Origin: Chloroflexota bacterium
Lineage (GTDB): Bacteria; Chloroflexota; Chloroflexia; Chloroflexales; Herpetosiphonaceae
Assembly (NCBI GenBank): GCA_020161265.1
Contig: JAIUOC010000001.1
Location: forward strand, 868,001 to 932,000
Direction of reading: 5' to 3'
DNA: 64,000 bases
Below the pieces are notes generated by a model that saw only the letters and a program-made list of their open reading frames with translations, did no database searches and was not told where the DNA came from. The first letter of the stretch is position 1; each line of letters begins with the position of its first letter. Made by a program: the position numbers and the translations under genes. Positions 17,936 through 26,235 of the stretch are shown one piece after another.

Positions 17936-19729
17936 TTATTTTGGTTTGATGTTGGTCAAGAGGATCAAGCGGTCGGGTTGAGCGAACGATGAAAGCAAGA
18001 CATATGGGTTTTCTTCGTTCGGGAAGTTGGTAAAGCGTTTGGTGTTGTATTCACCCCAATAGATGTTTGGCATAATTGGGATAGCTGGGGCTTCTTGAAC
18101 AAAGATCATCTGAATTTCGTTCATGATTTTCTTTTGTTCGGCTGGGTCTGAGGTTTTGACAAATTGTGAGTACAATTCATCGACCTTTGGATTGCCATAG
18201 CGGTGCCAGTTGTCGCCGTTGGCTTCGCCAATTGGGGTATCGGCGGTTTCACCTGACATCAAGCCACGATAGAATTGGAGTGGGGTTGGGGCATTGTTGC
18301 TCCAGCCAATCGACATATCAAACTCGCCCTTTTGAACTTTATCGAACCAAGCGCTAAAGTCGTAGGTACGGGTGGTGGCGTTGATCCCGATTTCTTTCAA
18401 GCTTTCAGCAATGATTTGGTCGGTGGTCACCCAGTCGGTCCAGCCAGAAACCACGTTGATATCGTAAACCATTGGCGTGCCATCGGGCAATACGCGAATC
18501 CCATCAGCGCCACGGGTCAGACCAGCAGCATCCAACATTGCATTGGCTTTTTCAACATCAAAGTTGACCCAATCGCCAGCGGCAACGGCTTCAGGGTTCT
18601 TCCAATCAGCAAATGATTCAGGCAAACCAGTTGCATCTGAAGGTGAGTTGTAGCTGTAGGTAGCGATTTCGGTAATTTGTTGGCGATCAAAGCCCATGCT
18701 GATCGCTTTGCGCACGTTAGGATCGTTGAATGGAGCCTTGGTGGTGTTCAAGAGCAACATCACTGGCGCATTGACTGGTGGGAACCAGTAGTGGTTGTTT
18801 TCAGGATCTTTGGCGACATAGGTATTTTCAACATCAGGAATGAAGTTGCTAGCCAAGTCGTTTTCGCCGTTGATCGTTGCCAAGTTGGCGGCATCGTTGC
18901 TGGGGTAGGCTGGTTGGCGAATACCATCGATGTATGGTTTGCCAGCTTGCCAGTAGTTTGGATTCTTGCCAAGTTCCCAGATTTGGTCTTGGAAGCGGAT
19001 GATTTCGGTGAATGGACCGGTTGCAACTGGAGTTTCGTTGGTGAAAGTCACTGGATCAGCGATCTTGCTCCAGATATGTTCTGGCACGATCATTTGATGG
19101 CCAATATCATACAGTGCAATCGTTGAAACTTCGCTGAACTTCACGACAACTTTGTTGCCATCGGCGGCGACGCTATCGATGAAACGCATTGCAGCGCGGC
19201 CATTGCCTTGCAGCTTTTCGTTTTCTTTCATCAAATTGAGGGTATAGGCAACGTCTTTTGAGCTAAATGCTTCGCCGTCTGACCACTTCACGCCATCGCG
19301 GATGGTGAAGGTCAACTCGGTGTTATCGCTATTCCAAGCCCATTCGGTGGCGAGCCATGGCTCGATTTTACCGGTTGCAATGTTGTAAATAAACATTGGC
19401 TCGTAGATCCCGGCGGCGGTTGGCCAGCGGTTATCACTTGCAAATGGGTTGAAGTTGCGCACCCAAGTTGATTGTTGTTGGTCTGAAACCGTCAAAAATA
19501 CTTTGCCATCACTGCTCGTGGAACCGGTATCTGTGGTTGCCGCAGCAGTTGGTTCGGCGGTTGGATCGGTGCTGCCCGTGGCAGGAGCTTCTGTTGCAGT
19601 AGCGGCTGGGGCGGTTGTACTTGGTGCTTGAGTTGCTTGTGGTGTGAGGGTTGACGCATCACCACATGCGGCCAACATGCTGGTAAAGATAATAACCAGC
19701 AACATCAACGCAGGAAACCGTAGCTTCAT
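17936..19729 (-). CDS. Solute-binding lipoprotein, SBP_bac_5 family
   Basis: 597 residues. The signal peptide MKLRFPALMLLVIIFTSMLA ends in lipobox LAAC, so the mature protein is a lipoprotein anchored at Cys22. A Thr/Ala/Pro-rich linker of ~50 residues follows. The rest matches family 5 peptide/oligosaccharide-binding proteins: WSDGEAFSSKDVAYTLNLM, PFNDPNVRKAISMGFDRQQI and the late QEAPAIPIMPNIYWGEYN. It captures the substrate outside the cell for the DppBCDF-like complex encoded downstream. The glycosidase neighbours point to an oligosaccharide ligand; a peptide is possible. It is the first structural gene after the LacI regulator. Confidence 0.92.
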   Translation of the reverse strand: MKLRFPALMLLVIIFTSMLAACGDASTLTPQATQAPSTTAPAATATEAPATGSTDPTAEPTAAATTDTGSTSSDGKVFLTVSDQQQSTWVRNFNPFASDNRWPTAAGIYEPMFIYNIATGKIEPWLATEWAWNSDNTELTFTIRDGVKWSDGEAFSSKDVAYTLNLMKENEKLQGNGRAAMRFIDSVAADGNKVVVKFSEVSTIALYDIGHQMIVPEHIWSKIADPVTFTNETPVATGPFTEIIRFQDQIWELGKNPNYWQAGKPYIDGIRQPAYPSNDAANLATINGENDLASNFIPDVENTYVAKDPENNHYWFPPVNAPVMLLLNTTKAPFNDPNVRKAISMGFDRQQITEIATYSYNSPSDATGLPESFADWKNPEAVAAGDWVNFDVEKANAMLDAAGLTRGADGIRVLPDGTPMVYDINVVSGWTDWVTTDQIIAESLKEIGINATTRTYDFSAWFDKVQKGEFDMSIGWSNNAPTPLQFYRGLMSGETADTPIGEANGDNWHRYGNPKVDELYSQFVKTSDPAEQKKIMNEIQMIFVQEAPAIPIMPNIYWGEYNTKRFTNFPNEENPYVLLSSFAQPDRLILLTNIKPK

Positions 19730-19751
19730 GGTGGATACCCTTTCTGTATGC

Positions 19752-19767
19752 GATAGATCGTTCTATC
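19752..19767. promoter_or_regulatory. Short perfect inverted repeat before the binding-protein gene
   Basis: GATAGA-TCGT-TCTATC, a 6-4-6 palindrome about 25 bases upstream of the binding-protein ATG. It could be an operator or a 5'-leader hairpin. It does not resemble the LacI-type sites found upstream of the regulator. Confidence 0.3.
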
Positions 19768-19808
19768 CACACACCCGCGCTGCTCAGTGGGCCCTACGTC
19801 ACAGGCGG

Positions 19809-19824
19809 GCGACAACTTTGTCGC
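19809..19824. promoter_or_regulatory. Palindrome just after the LacI-family gene
   Basis: GCGACAA-CT-TTGTCGC, a perfect 7-2-7 inverted repeat two bases beyond the regulator's stop codon. A second perfect palindrome, ACGTTCC-GA-GGAACGT, overlaps the last codons (about 19829-19844). Together they could act as a weak terminator or operator between regulator and transport genes. Confidence 0.35.
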
Positions 19825-19825
19825 G

Positions 19826-20932
19826 TTACACGTTCCGAGGAACGTCGCACGATTGGCGAATAATCAAGGTAGTTGGCAAAATGGTACGCGCAATCGGTTG
19901 CTCAGGATTATTGATCCGAGCGAGCAACATTCGAACAGCTTCGCGTCCCAGTTGTTCTAATGGCTGGGCGACCGTCGTCAATGGCGGTGCTACCTGCGAG
20001 GCTTGCGCAATATCGTCAAAGCCAATCACCGAGATGTCACTTGGAATCCGCAATCCGGCATCGCGAACCGCTTCCATCACCCCAAAGGCCATGACATCGT
20101 TCGAGGCAAATATTGCTGTTGGTGGCTCTGGCAGCCGCAACAGGGTTTGTGCCCCCGCATAGCCTTCCGGTTGATAATAGGTTCCTTCATACACGAGTTG
20201 TGGATCGGCTGGCAAACCATGGTCACGCAGCGCAGCTTGATAGCCACTCAGGCGATCTTGCGAACTACGCATATCCATCATGCCGGTTAGAAACCCAATC
20301 CGTCGATGACCAAGCTCAATCAGATAGCGCGTGGCATCGTAGCCACCCTGCCAGTTGGTAGTAATCACCACTGGAGTGCGCTCGTCAAGCCCTTGATGAT
20401 CGATCAGGACATAGGGAAAGTTGGTCTGATCAAGGGTTTCTAGATAGGCCTCAAGGTTTTCTGGCAAAACCAAGAGCAGCCCATCAGTCATGCCCTGAAT
20501 CAAATTGTTGACGTAAATCCGTTCTTTGATTTTGCGGCGATGGGTGGTATAGAGCATCAGATTGTATTGAGCTGCACTAAGCGACTCGTCAATCCCTCGC
20601 ACAATTTCACCCATATAGCTTGAGCCAAGATCGCGCACCAACAACCCAACTGCATATGAACGCCCACCAGCCAAACTTCTGGCCTGCTGGTTGACGACAT
20701 ATCCCAAGCTTGTAATCGCTTTCAGCACCCGTTCTCGCGTATCCGATTTAACATATTCTTTGTTATTGACCACTCGCGAGACAGTTGCATACGAGACACC
20801 AGCTTCACGCGCCACATCCATAATCGTGGTGCTGCTGAGGCCATTGCCATTCGGGCGGCGGCCTCGGGGCGTTTTTAGGGTTTGGGTTGGTTGTTCGAGT
20901 TTTTTGCTCATTGCGTTGTTGCGCCTTTGCAT
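19826..20932 (-). CDS. LacI/GalR family transcriptional regulator
   Basis: About 361-368 residues. The helix-turn-helix TIMDVAREAGVSYATVSRVV at about residues 36-55 is followed by the hinge helix QQARSLAGGRS and a periplasmic-binding-protein-like effector domain (residues ~85-360). Contacts typical of sugar-binding LacI proteins are seen in IFASNDVMAFGVMEA and DISVIGFDDIAQAS. The first gene of the operon, it most likely represses the transporter/GH35 genes until a sugar binds. Three LacI-type operator-like sequences lie just upstream, suggesting autoregulation. The start may be seven codons later (MSKKLEQ). Confidence 0.92.
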   Translation of the reverse strand: MQRRNNAMSKKLEQPTQTLKTPRGRRPNGNGLSSTTIMDVAREAGVSYATVSRVVNNKEYVKSDTRERVLKAITSLGYVVNQQARSLAGGRSYAVGLLVRDLGSSYMGEIVRGIDESLSAAQYNLMLYTTHRRKIKERIYVNNLIQGMTDGLLLVLPENLEAYLETLDQTNFPYVLIDHQGLDERTPVVITTNWQGGYDATRYLIELGHRRIGFLTGMMDMRSSQDRLSGYQAALRDHGLPADPQLVYEGTYYQPEGYAGAQTLLRLPEPPTAIFASNDVMAFGVMEAVRDAGLRIPSDISVIGFDDIAQASQVAPPLTTVAQPLEQLGREAVRMLLARINNPEQPIARTILPTTLIIRQSCDVPRNV

Positions 20933-20952
20933 CTGCGAACTGGATTGTGAAT

Positions 20953-20966
20953 TGTAAGCATTTACA
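20953..20966. promoter_or_regulatory. Candidate LacI-family operator 1
   Basis: TGTAAGCATTTACA, an imperfect palindrome of the TGTAAnCGnTTACA type bound by many LacI-family proteins. It is about 20 bases upstream of the regulator start. Confidence 0.5.
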
Positions 20967-21017
20967 GAACGATTGTGGGGTTTTGCACCTAGAGAGGCTT
21001 GTTCGGTTTTTTATTCT

Positions 21018-21031
21018 TGCAAACGCTTACA
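21018..21031. promoter_or_regulatory. Candidate LacI-family operator 2
   Basis: TGCAAACGCTTACA, close to the LacI-family consensus TGTAAACGTTTACA, with the central CG. It is about 85 bases upstream of the regulator. Confidence 0.55.
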
Positions 21032-21039
21032 GAAATGAT

Positions 21040-21052
21040 TGTAAACGATGCA
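21040..21052. promoter_or_regulatory. Candidate LacI-family operator 3
   Basis: TGTAAACGATGCA, a half-conserved version of the same site, 22 bases start-to-start from operator 2. It may form a paired site with it. Confidence 0.4.
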
Positions 21053-21349
21053 ATATACTTTCGTCAAGTAGGCTGAGATAAGTCAAAAGGCAAAAGGCAA
21101 AAGGCAAAAATGGGCTAGGATTTAGGGATCAGGGGCCAGTAGTCAAGGTTCAAGCATGTGGCACAGCAAAATAATCATACAAATCTGTGGCAATCTGTGG
21201 CTAAAAACTTAACCTTCGTGCGCTTCGTGTCCTTCGTGGATCAAATGGCCAAATCCGTCCGCTGATTGGCACGATTAAGCCTTGTAGTAAGGTTTATCGC
21301 TGGTTATGCTTATGGCCAGATTCTACTCAACTAGCTCGAAGGAGTTGCC

Positions 21350-22324
21350 ATGCAGGAATCGATCAGGCCAATCTATGTATTGCTCTTGCCGCATGTGCAA
21401 TTGCTCGATTGCGCTGGCCCAAGCCAAGTGTTTTTTGAGGCAACGTTGCAAGGCGCAAACTATCAATTAATATTTTGTGGTATAGATTCAGTCGTCACCA
21501 GTGCTCAAGGCTTGGTGCTGCAAACGCAATCAGGCTTGCCTGAAATCCAACCAGAAGCCACGATTTTGATTCCTGGGGTGCAACTCGATTATTATGCCGA
21601 TCTCAGTACTCCAATCGATCCAAAGATTACAAATTGGCTGCGGGCTAGCACCGCTGCTGGCTGTCGAATTGCCGCAATTTGTAGTGGCGCATTTGTACTT
21701 GGTGAGGCAGGCCTGCTCGATAACCGCCCATGTACAACCCACTGGTCAGCGCTAGAATTATTACAACAACGCTATCCTAAAGCCCAAGTACGCCAAAATG
21801 TGTTATATATTCAAAGTGAGCGGATTATCACCAGCGCTGGAATTAGCACCGGCATTGATCTGGCCTTGGCGCTGGTTGAACAAGATTATGATCCGTTGTT
21901 GGTAGCGAAAATCGCCCGCCAATTGGTGCTATATCTGCGACGCAGCGGCCAACAAACCCAGCACAGCATCTATCTGCAATATCGTAACCATCTGCATATC
22001 GGCGTGCATCGGGTTCAAGACTATCTTGCCGAGCATTTAGCCGAAACGATCAGCCTTGAACAACTGGCCGCAATCGCTAAATTAAGTGTTCGCTCACTCA
22101 ATCGGGCATTTCGCACCACACTCGGCCTAACACCCATTAGTTATCAACAACAATTACGTTTAGAGCTAGCCGCCAATTTACTGCACAACCCAGCATGGAG
22201 CATTGAACACATTGCGCAGCAAGTTGGGTTTAGCGATGCTCGCCATTTTCGGCGGCTTTGGCAGCGCTACTTTGGCACAAATCCCACCCAATCTCGCCAT
22301 ACTCAGGAGCCAAATCTATGCTAA
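21350..22324 (+). CDS. GlxA-type regulator: DJ-1/PfpI domain plus AraC HTH
   Basis: 324 residues. Residues ~8-180 form a DJ-1/PfpI (glutamine amidotransferase-like) domain with the nucleophile-elbow Cys in AAICSGAFVLGEAGLLDNR and the following TTHW. The C-terminal ~100 residues are an AraC-type double helix-turn-helix (LEQLAAIAKLSVRSLNRAFRT ... IAQQVGFSDARHFRRLWQRYFG). AAGGAG lies before the ATG. The ligand of such regulators is usually unknown. The gene overlaps the next one by 7 bases, so it probably works with that membrane-bound DJ-1-like protein. Confidence 0.92.
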   Translation: MQESIRPIYVLLLPHVQLLDCAGPSQVFFEATLQGANYQLIFCGIDSVVTSAQGLVLQTQSGLPEIQPEATILIPGVQLDYYADLSTPIDPKITNWLRASTAAGCRIAAICSGAFVLGEAGLLDNRPCTTHWSALELLQQRYPKAQVRQNVLYIQSERIITSAGISTGIDLALALVEQDYDPLLVAKIARQLVLYLRRSGQQTQHSIYLQYRNHLHIGVHRVQDYLAEHLAETISLEQLAAIAKLSVRSLNRAFRTTLGLTPISYQQQLRLELAANLLHNPAWSIEHIAQQVGFSDARHFRRLWQRYFGTNPTQSRHTQEPNLC

Positions 22325-23655
22325 AACGTCAGCTTACGCGCCTCGGTTATTTGCTGCTAGCTTGTCTACCCTTGCTTTTAGCCGCCAGCATCGGTAGCTA
22401 TTATTCAATGCAAGTAGCGATGAGTATTCGCGCCGATCAACCCAGCATTCAATCACAGCCAACAAGTTACGATGCCCAAAAACCAACCGCCGTGATTGTG
22501 CTTGGCAATACGGTTAGCGAAATTACCGATGTGCTCGCACCCTATGCATTATTAGCCAAAACAGGCTTGTATAATGTCTATACCGTGGCTGAAACAAGCA
22601 GCGTGCGCAGCCTCAGCGGTGGGCTTGATCTGCTGCCTGATTATTCTTTTGCAGACCTTGCAACGTTGCTCAAGCAACCACCAGCGCTGGTAATTGTGCC
22701 TGCAATTACTGAAATTCAGGCCAGCCAAAATCAACCAGTTTTGGCATGGCTGCGCCAACAATCGCAAGCAGCCAGCACGGTAATGTCATGGTGTACTGGG
22801 GCTGAGGTTTTAGCTGAAAGCGGCTTGCTCGATGGATTGCCAGCAACCGCCCACTGGGCCGATCTTAGTAGTTTGGCCAAGCGTTATCCTCAAGTTAAAT
22901 GGCAAAATAATCAACGTTATGTCGATACAGATCAACAAATTATCACCACAGCTGGATTAACTTCAGGAATCGATGCAACTCTGTATTTCTTGCAAAAAAT
23001 GCATGGTGCAGATGTAAGCCAACGGCTGGCTCAAGCAATCAATTATTCAGACCAAAGCTACCTTGAACGTGCTACGATGCAGCCTTTCAGCATAACCCCA
23101 AGCGATAGTGTTTATCTGCTGAATGCGGCGTTCTATTGGCCCAAGCAAACGCTGGGCATTTGGCTCAGCCAAGGGGTCGATGAACTAACGTTAGCGGCTT
23201 TTTTCGATGTTTATACAGGTTCGTGGGTTTACGATTTTCGGACAATTGGCGCAGAGCCAAATATTCGCTCAGCTCATGGTTTGCAATTCATCCCACGTTA
23301 TCAAGCAGCAGATACGGGTGTCGATAGTTTGATTGGATTTAGCCCAGATCAACAAGCCCAAACTTGGGCAAACCAGCAGCAAGTCGCCTATCAGCAGCTT
23401 GATTTAGCGCCACAGAGCAATGTTTTTGAGCAGGCGCTTGTCCGATTTGCGATAGATCAAGACCAAGCTAGTGCTCAATTTGCAGCCAAACGCATGGAAT
23501 ATCGCCAACCATTAACGTTGCGTGGGGCAAGCTGGCCATGGCGCACATTGATAGGAATTGGAATTTGGGTAGGGGTCGGAATTGGGGCATGCTATGGGTT
23601 GCGGCGGATCAGCAACAAACGCAAATCCGCCGCTAAGAGCCAAAACTTAGGCTAA
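22318..23655 (+). CDS. Membrane-anchored DJ-1/PfpI-like protein
   Basis: About 445 residues from MLKRQLTRLGYLLLACLPLL, a signal anchor, with a second hydrophobic segment near the C-terminus (WRTLIGIGIWVGVGIGACY) and a basic tail. The bulk is therefore predicted outside the membrane. Residues ~60-250 resemble the DJ-1/PfpI domain of the preceding regulator, with conserved SWCTGAEVLAESGLLDG and TAHW. Residues ~265-370 look like a second, shorter DJ-1-like unit (LGIWLSQGVDELTLAAFFDV ... GLQFIPRY) without a Cys elbow. The tandem, overlapping arrangement with the AraC/DJ-1 gene suggests duplication and joint signalling. The 3' end overlaps the convergent GH1 gene by 9 bases. Confidence 0.75.
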   Translation: MLKRQLTRLGYLLLACLPLLLAASIGSYYSMQVAMSIRADQPSIQSQPTSYDAQKPTAVIVLGNTVSEITDVLAPYALLAKTGLYNVYTVAETSSVRSLSGGLDLLPDYSFADLATLLKQPPALVIVPAITEIQASQNQPVLAWLRQQSQAASTVMSWCTGAEVLAESGLLDGLPATAHWADLSSLAKRYPQVKWQNNQRYVDTDQQIITTAGLTSGIDATLYFLQKMHGADVSQRLAQAINYSDQSYLERATMQPFSITPSDSVYLLNAAFYWPKQTLGIWLSQGVDELTLAAFFDVYTGSWVYDFRTIGAEPNIRSAHGLQFIPRYQAADTGVDSLIGFSPDQQAQTWANQQQVAYQQLDLAPQSNVFEQALVRFAIDQDQASAQFAAKRMEYRQPLTLRGASWPWRTLIGIGIWVGVGIGACYGLRRISNKRKSAAKSQNLG

Positions 23656-25005
23656 AACTTCCAATGGCTGCACGGCATTGGCTTTGACTACGCGGCTATA
23701 CCAATGGGCGCTAGCCTTGGGGATGCGTTGTTGGGTTTCGTAATCGACCCAAATCACGCCGAAGCGTTGGCTATAGCCTTTGGCCCACTCAAAGTTATCC
23801 ATCAACGACCAGACGAAGTAGCCCGCCAATGGCACCCCAGCAGCAATTGCATCGGAGCAAACGCTCAGGTGATCGTGCAAATATTGGGTGCGACGGGTGT
23901 CGTTGACTTCGCCATGCGCGTCAGGGCCGTCGTTGTAGCTGGCACCATTTTCAGTTACATAAATTTTGCCTGGGTTGTAAGCAAAGGCTAAGCGCTTGAG
24001 CAAATCACCTAAGCCTTGGGGATAGACTTCCCAGCCAATATCGGTATATTCGGAATCTAGTTTGGGCGCGGTGCCAGTTTTAGGATCGTGAATCACCGCC
24101 CGACTGTAGTAGTTTACGCCCAAGAAATCGGTGGTTGCGGCCATGGCCTTGAAGTCGCCATCGTGGACAAAATCGAGGCCATTAGGCAAGTAGCCAAGTT
24201 CAGTGTAATCGCGCACCATATCAGCAGGATATTCGCGGCCATATACTGGGTCGAGGAACCAACGATTGAAAAAGCCATCAAAGTGGCGGGTTGCATTCAA
24301 ATCTTCGGTGCTGCGTGAAGCAGGCATGGCTGGCGTAAAGTTCAGCGTGATCCCAACGCTGGCCTGTGGCACGTTGCGTCGAATCACATCAACTGCCCAG
24401 CCGTGCGAGAGCAAAAGATGATGACTGGCCTTCAAGCCGTCATTCCAATTTTTGCGGCCTGGAGCATGTTCGCCAATTTGGTAGCCGAGCAAACCGGCAC
24501 ACCATGGCTCGTTGTGGGTAATCCAATCTTTGACGGTATCGCCCAAGGCCCGACTGACCGCATCGGCATATTCAACGAAGGCTTCAGCCGTAGCCCGCTC
24601 AGGCCAACCGCCAGCATCTTCGAGAATTTGCGGCAAATCCCAGTGGTAAAGCGTTACAAATGGCCGAATGTTGTGTTGTAGCAATTCATCGACCAAGCGT
24701 CGATAAAAATCGAGGCCAGCCTGATTGACCGCACCACGCCCATTGGGCAACACGCGCGGCCAAGCCACCGAAAAACGATAGGCTTGCAGGCCCAAACGCG
24801 CCATCAAAGCAACATCATCACGATAGCGATTGTAATGATCGCAAGCAATATCACCATTGGATTGATCTAAAATAGCACCTGGTTGTTTACAAAAACGATC
24901 CCAAATCGATTCGCTACGGCCATCGGCAAACGCAGCGCCTTCAATTTGATACGACGATGTGGCGGAACCCCAGAGGAAATCGGAAGGAAAGGCACGCTGA
25001 GTCAT
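23647..25005 (-). CDS. GH1 beta-glucosidase / beta-glycosidase
   Basis: About 452 residues starting MTQRAFPSDFLWGSATSSYQ, preceded by AAGGAG. GH1 signatures: acid/base Glu166 in ITHNEPW, nucleophile Glu352 in YVTENGASYND, QIEGA at 20-24, and the C-terminal LMDNFEWAKGYSQRFGVIWVDY. The enzyme hydrolyses beta-linked glucosides or galactosides with retention. No signal peptide, so cytoplasmic. It likely works with imported cellobiose- or galactoside-like sugars and complements the nearby transporter/GH35 operon, though it is transcribed separately. An inverted repeat lies about 185 bases upstream. Confidence 0.95.
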   Translation of the reverse strand: MTQRAFPSDFLWGSATSSYQIEGAAFADGRSESIWDRFCKQPGAILDQSNGDIACDHYNRYRDDVALMARLGLQAYRFSVAWPRVLPNGRGAVNQAGLDFYRRLVDELLQHNIRPFVTLYHWDLPQILEDAGGWPERATAEAFVEYADAVSRALGDTVKDWITHNEPWCAGLLGYQIGEHAPGRKNWNDGLKASHHLLLSHGWAVDVIRRNVPQASVGITLNFTPAMPASRSTEDLNATRHFDGFFNRWFLDPVYGREYPADMVRDYTELGYLPNGLDFVHDGDFKAMAATTDFLGVNYYSRAVIHDPKTGTAPKLDSEYTDIGWEVYPQGLGDLLKRLAFAYNPGKIYVTENGASYNDGPDAHGEVNDTRRTQYLHDHLSVCSDAIAAGVPLAGYFVWSLMDNFEWAKGYSQRFGVIWVDYETQQRIPKASAHWYSRVVKANAVQPLEVLA

Positions 25006-25398
25006 GCCGGAGTACTCCTTGCAAACATGCTTTGTCTGCATACTCTAGCTACATTGCCCCACGCCAACCATTGTACGGTAGGTTGCGACGCTTGGCAATG
25101 CAGCTTTTGGTTTGATATCGCTTAAAACCCATATTTGGAATCGGTTTCAAAGCAGATTTTAGCAGGTTTCGCGTATTTTCACAACAATCGCGCTAGCAAA
25201 ATGATTAAAACATGCTAGCGCTGGTAAGAATATGTTTTATTGACGAACAAACTGCTTGGAGCGACGCATTTCTGCTGAACGCAATCGTTTTTGTTGATCA
25301 CATTCGGGTAAATTCTTCAACTATTCGAGGAATCAGGGCCACGGATCAGGCTATTAGCACAAGCAACCAATCCCCAACCCCCGACAACCGATCCCCAC
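25006..25398. other. Intergenic region between GH1 and endonuclease III genes
   Basis: Contains the probable promoter region of the GH1 gene, the inverted repeat at 25190-25221 and, at 25330-25400, low-complexity text such as AATCAGGGCCACGGATCAGG resembling dispersed intergenic filler. No gene or RNA is recognised. Confidence 0.4.
25190..25221. promoter_or_regulatory. Long inverted repeat upstream of the GH1 gene
   Basis: Perfect 9-bp arms GCGCTAGCA / TGCTAGCGC separated by 14 AT-rich bases. Each arm contains the palindrome GCTAGC. It lacks a T tract, so an operator pair is more likely than a terminator. It differs from the TGTAA-type sites near the LacI gene. Confidence 0.4.
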
Positions 25399-26061
25399 TT
25401 ATGATCCTTGATAAAACTCGCAAATCTCGGTTAATGGGCAGCGTTCGCAGGCTGGGCGTTGGGCATGGCAAATTTGGCGGCCATGCAACAACACGCTGAC
25501 ATGAAATTGATACATTTGATCAACTGGCACAGCCGACTCAAGCAAATCGTGGGCAGCATCGGCAGAAACTTTAGGCCCGATCATGCCAACCCGTTTGGCC
25601 ACCCGATGAATGTGGGTATCGACGATCATCGCAGGCTGATTGCAGGCAAAACAGAGCACACAGCCCGCCGTTTTGGGGCCAATGCCCGGCAGTGCAGTCA
25701 GCCAAGCTCGCGCCTCGTGCAAACCTAGCTCGCGCAGAAAATCGAGGCTAAATTCGCCGCGCTGCTCCAAAATTACCGCCAAGGTGTTTTGAATCCGCGC
25801 CGCCTTGATTTTAGCCAACCCACCAACTCGAATTGTTTCCTCTAACTCGCTTGATTCGGCGTTGAGCACTGCCGCCCACGTTGGGTAGCGCCCTTTGAGT
25901 TCGCGAAAAGCCCGCCCACTGTTGCGGTCGGAAGTATTTTGCGAAAGAATCGTCAAAACCAATTCATCAAGCGGATCACGTTGAGTATGCAAGACGCGTG
26001 GACCAAAACGTTCACGCAATATGTGCAACGTTTCAAGCACTTTCTCAGGGTTGAGCATCAC
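25399..26061 (-). CDS. nth: Endonuclease III (base-excision DNA glycosylase/AP lyase)
   Basis: 220 residues. The helix-hairpin-helix LPGIGPKTAGCVL carries the catalytic Lys, and VDTHIHRVAKR carries the catalytic Asp. The C-terminal [4Fe-4S] motif is C-x6-C-x2-C-x5-C (CHAQRPACERCPLTEIC). The enzyme removes oxidised pyrimidines and cleaves at abasic sites. The order and length match the family well. AAGGAATAG precedes the ATG. It follows the putative defence cassette on the same strand, 174 bases away, and is probably independent. Confidence 0.93.
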   Translation of the reverse strand: MMLNPEKVLETLHILRERFGPRVLHTQRDPLDELVLTILSQNTSDRNSGRAFRELKGRYPTWAAVLNAESSELEETIRVGGLAKIKAARIQNTLAVILEQRGEFSLDFLRELGLHEARAWLTALPGIGPKTAGCVLCFACNQPAMIVDTHIHRVAKRVGMIGPKVSADAAHDLLESAVPVDQMYQFHVSVLLHGRQICHAQRPACERCPLTEICEFYQGS

Positions 26062-26235
26062 TATTCCTTCTAGCTATCGTTTTGAGTGAGTAGAGAACCA
26101 ACCTTTGTATGCCGTAGCCCGCCGCAGTGGGCGAGCCAGTTAGGTGTGAGGGAACATGATGCGCTTCTAACCTCATAAACCATTATAACTAAGGACTGAA
26201 AAACTAGTATGCATCAAAATCACCAACATGGAACG

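Larger units (their letters stand above)
20933..21349. other. Divergent intergenic region with operators and repetitive debris
   Basis: Between the LacI-type gene and the AraC/DJ-1 gene. The left third carries the three operator-like sites. At 21084-21104 there are three tandem CAAAAGG units. 21180-21245 contains low-complexity direct repeats (AATCTGTGGC twice; CTTCGTG three times) of a kind often dispersed in intergenic DNA. No gene is seen. Confidence 0.5.
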
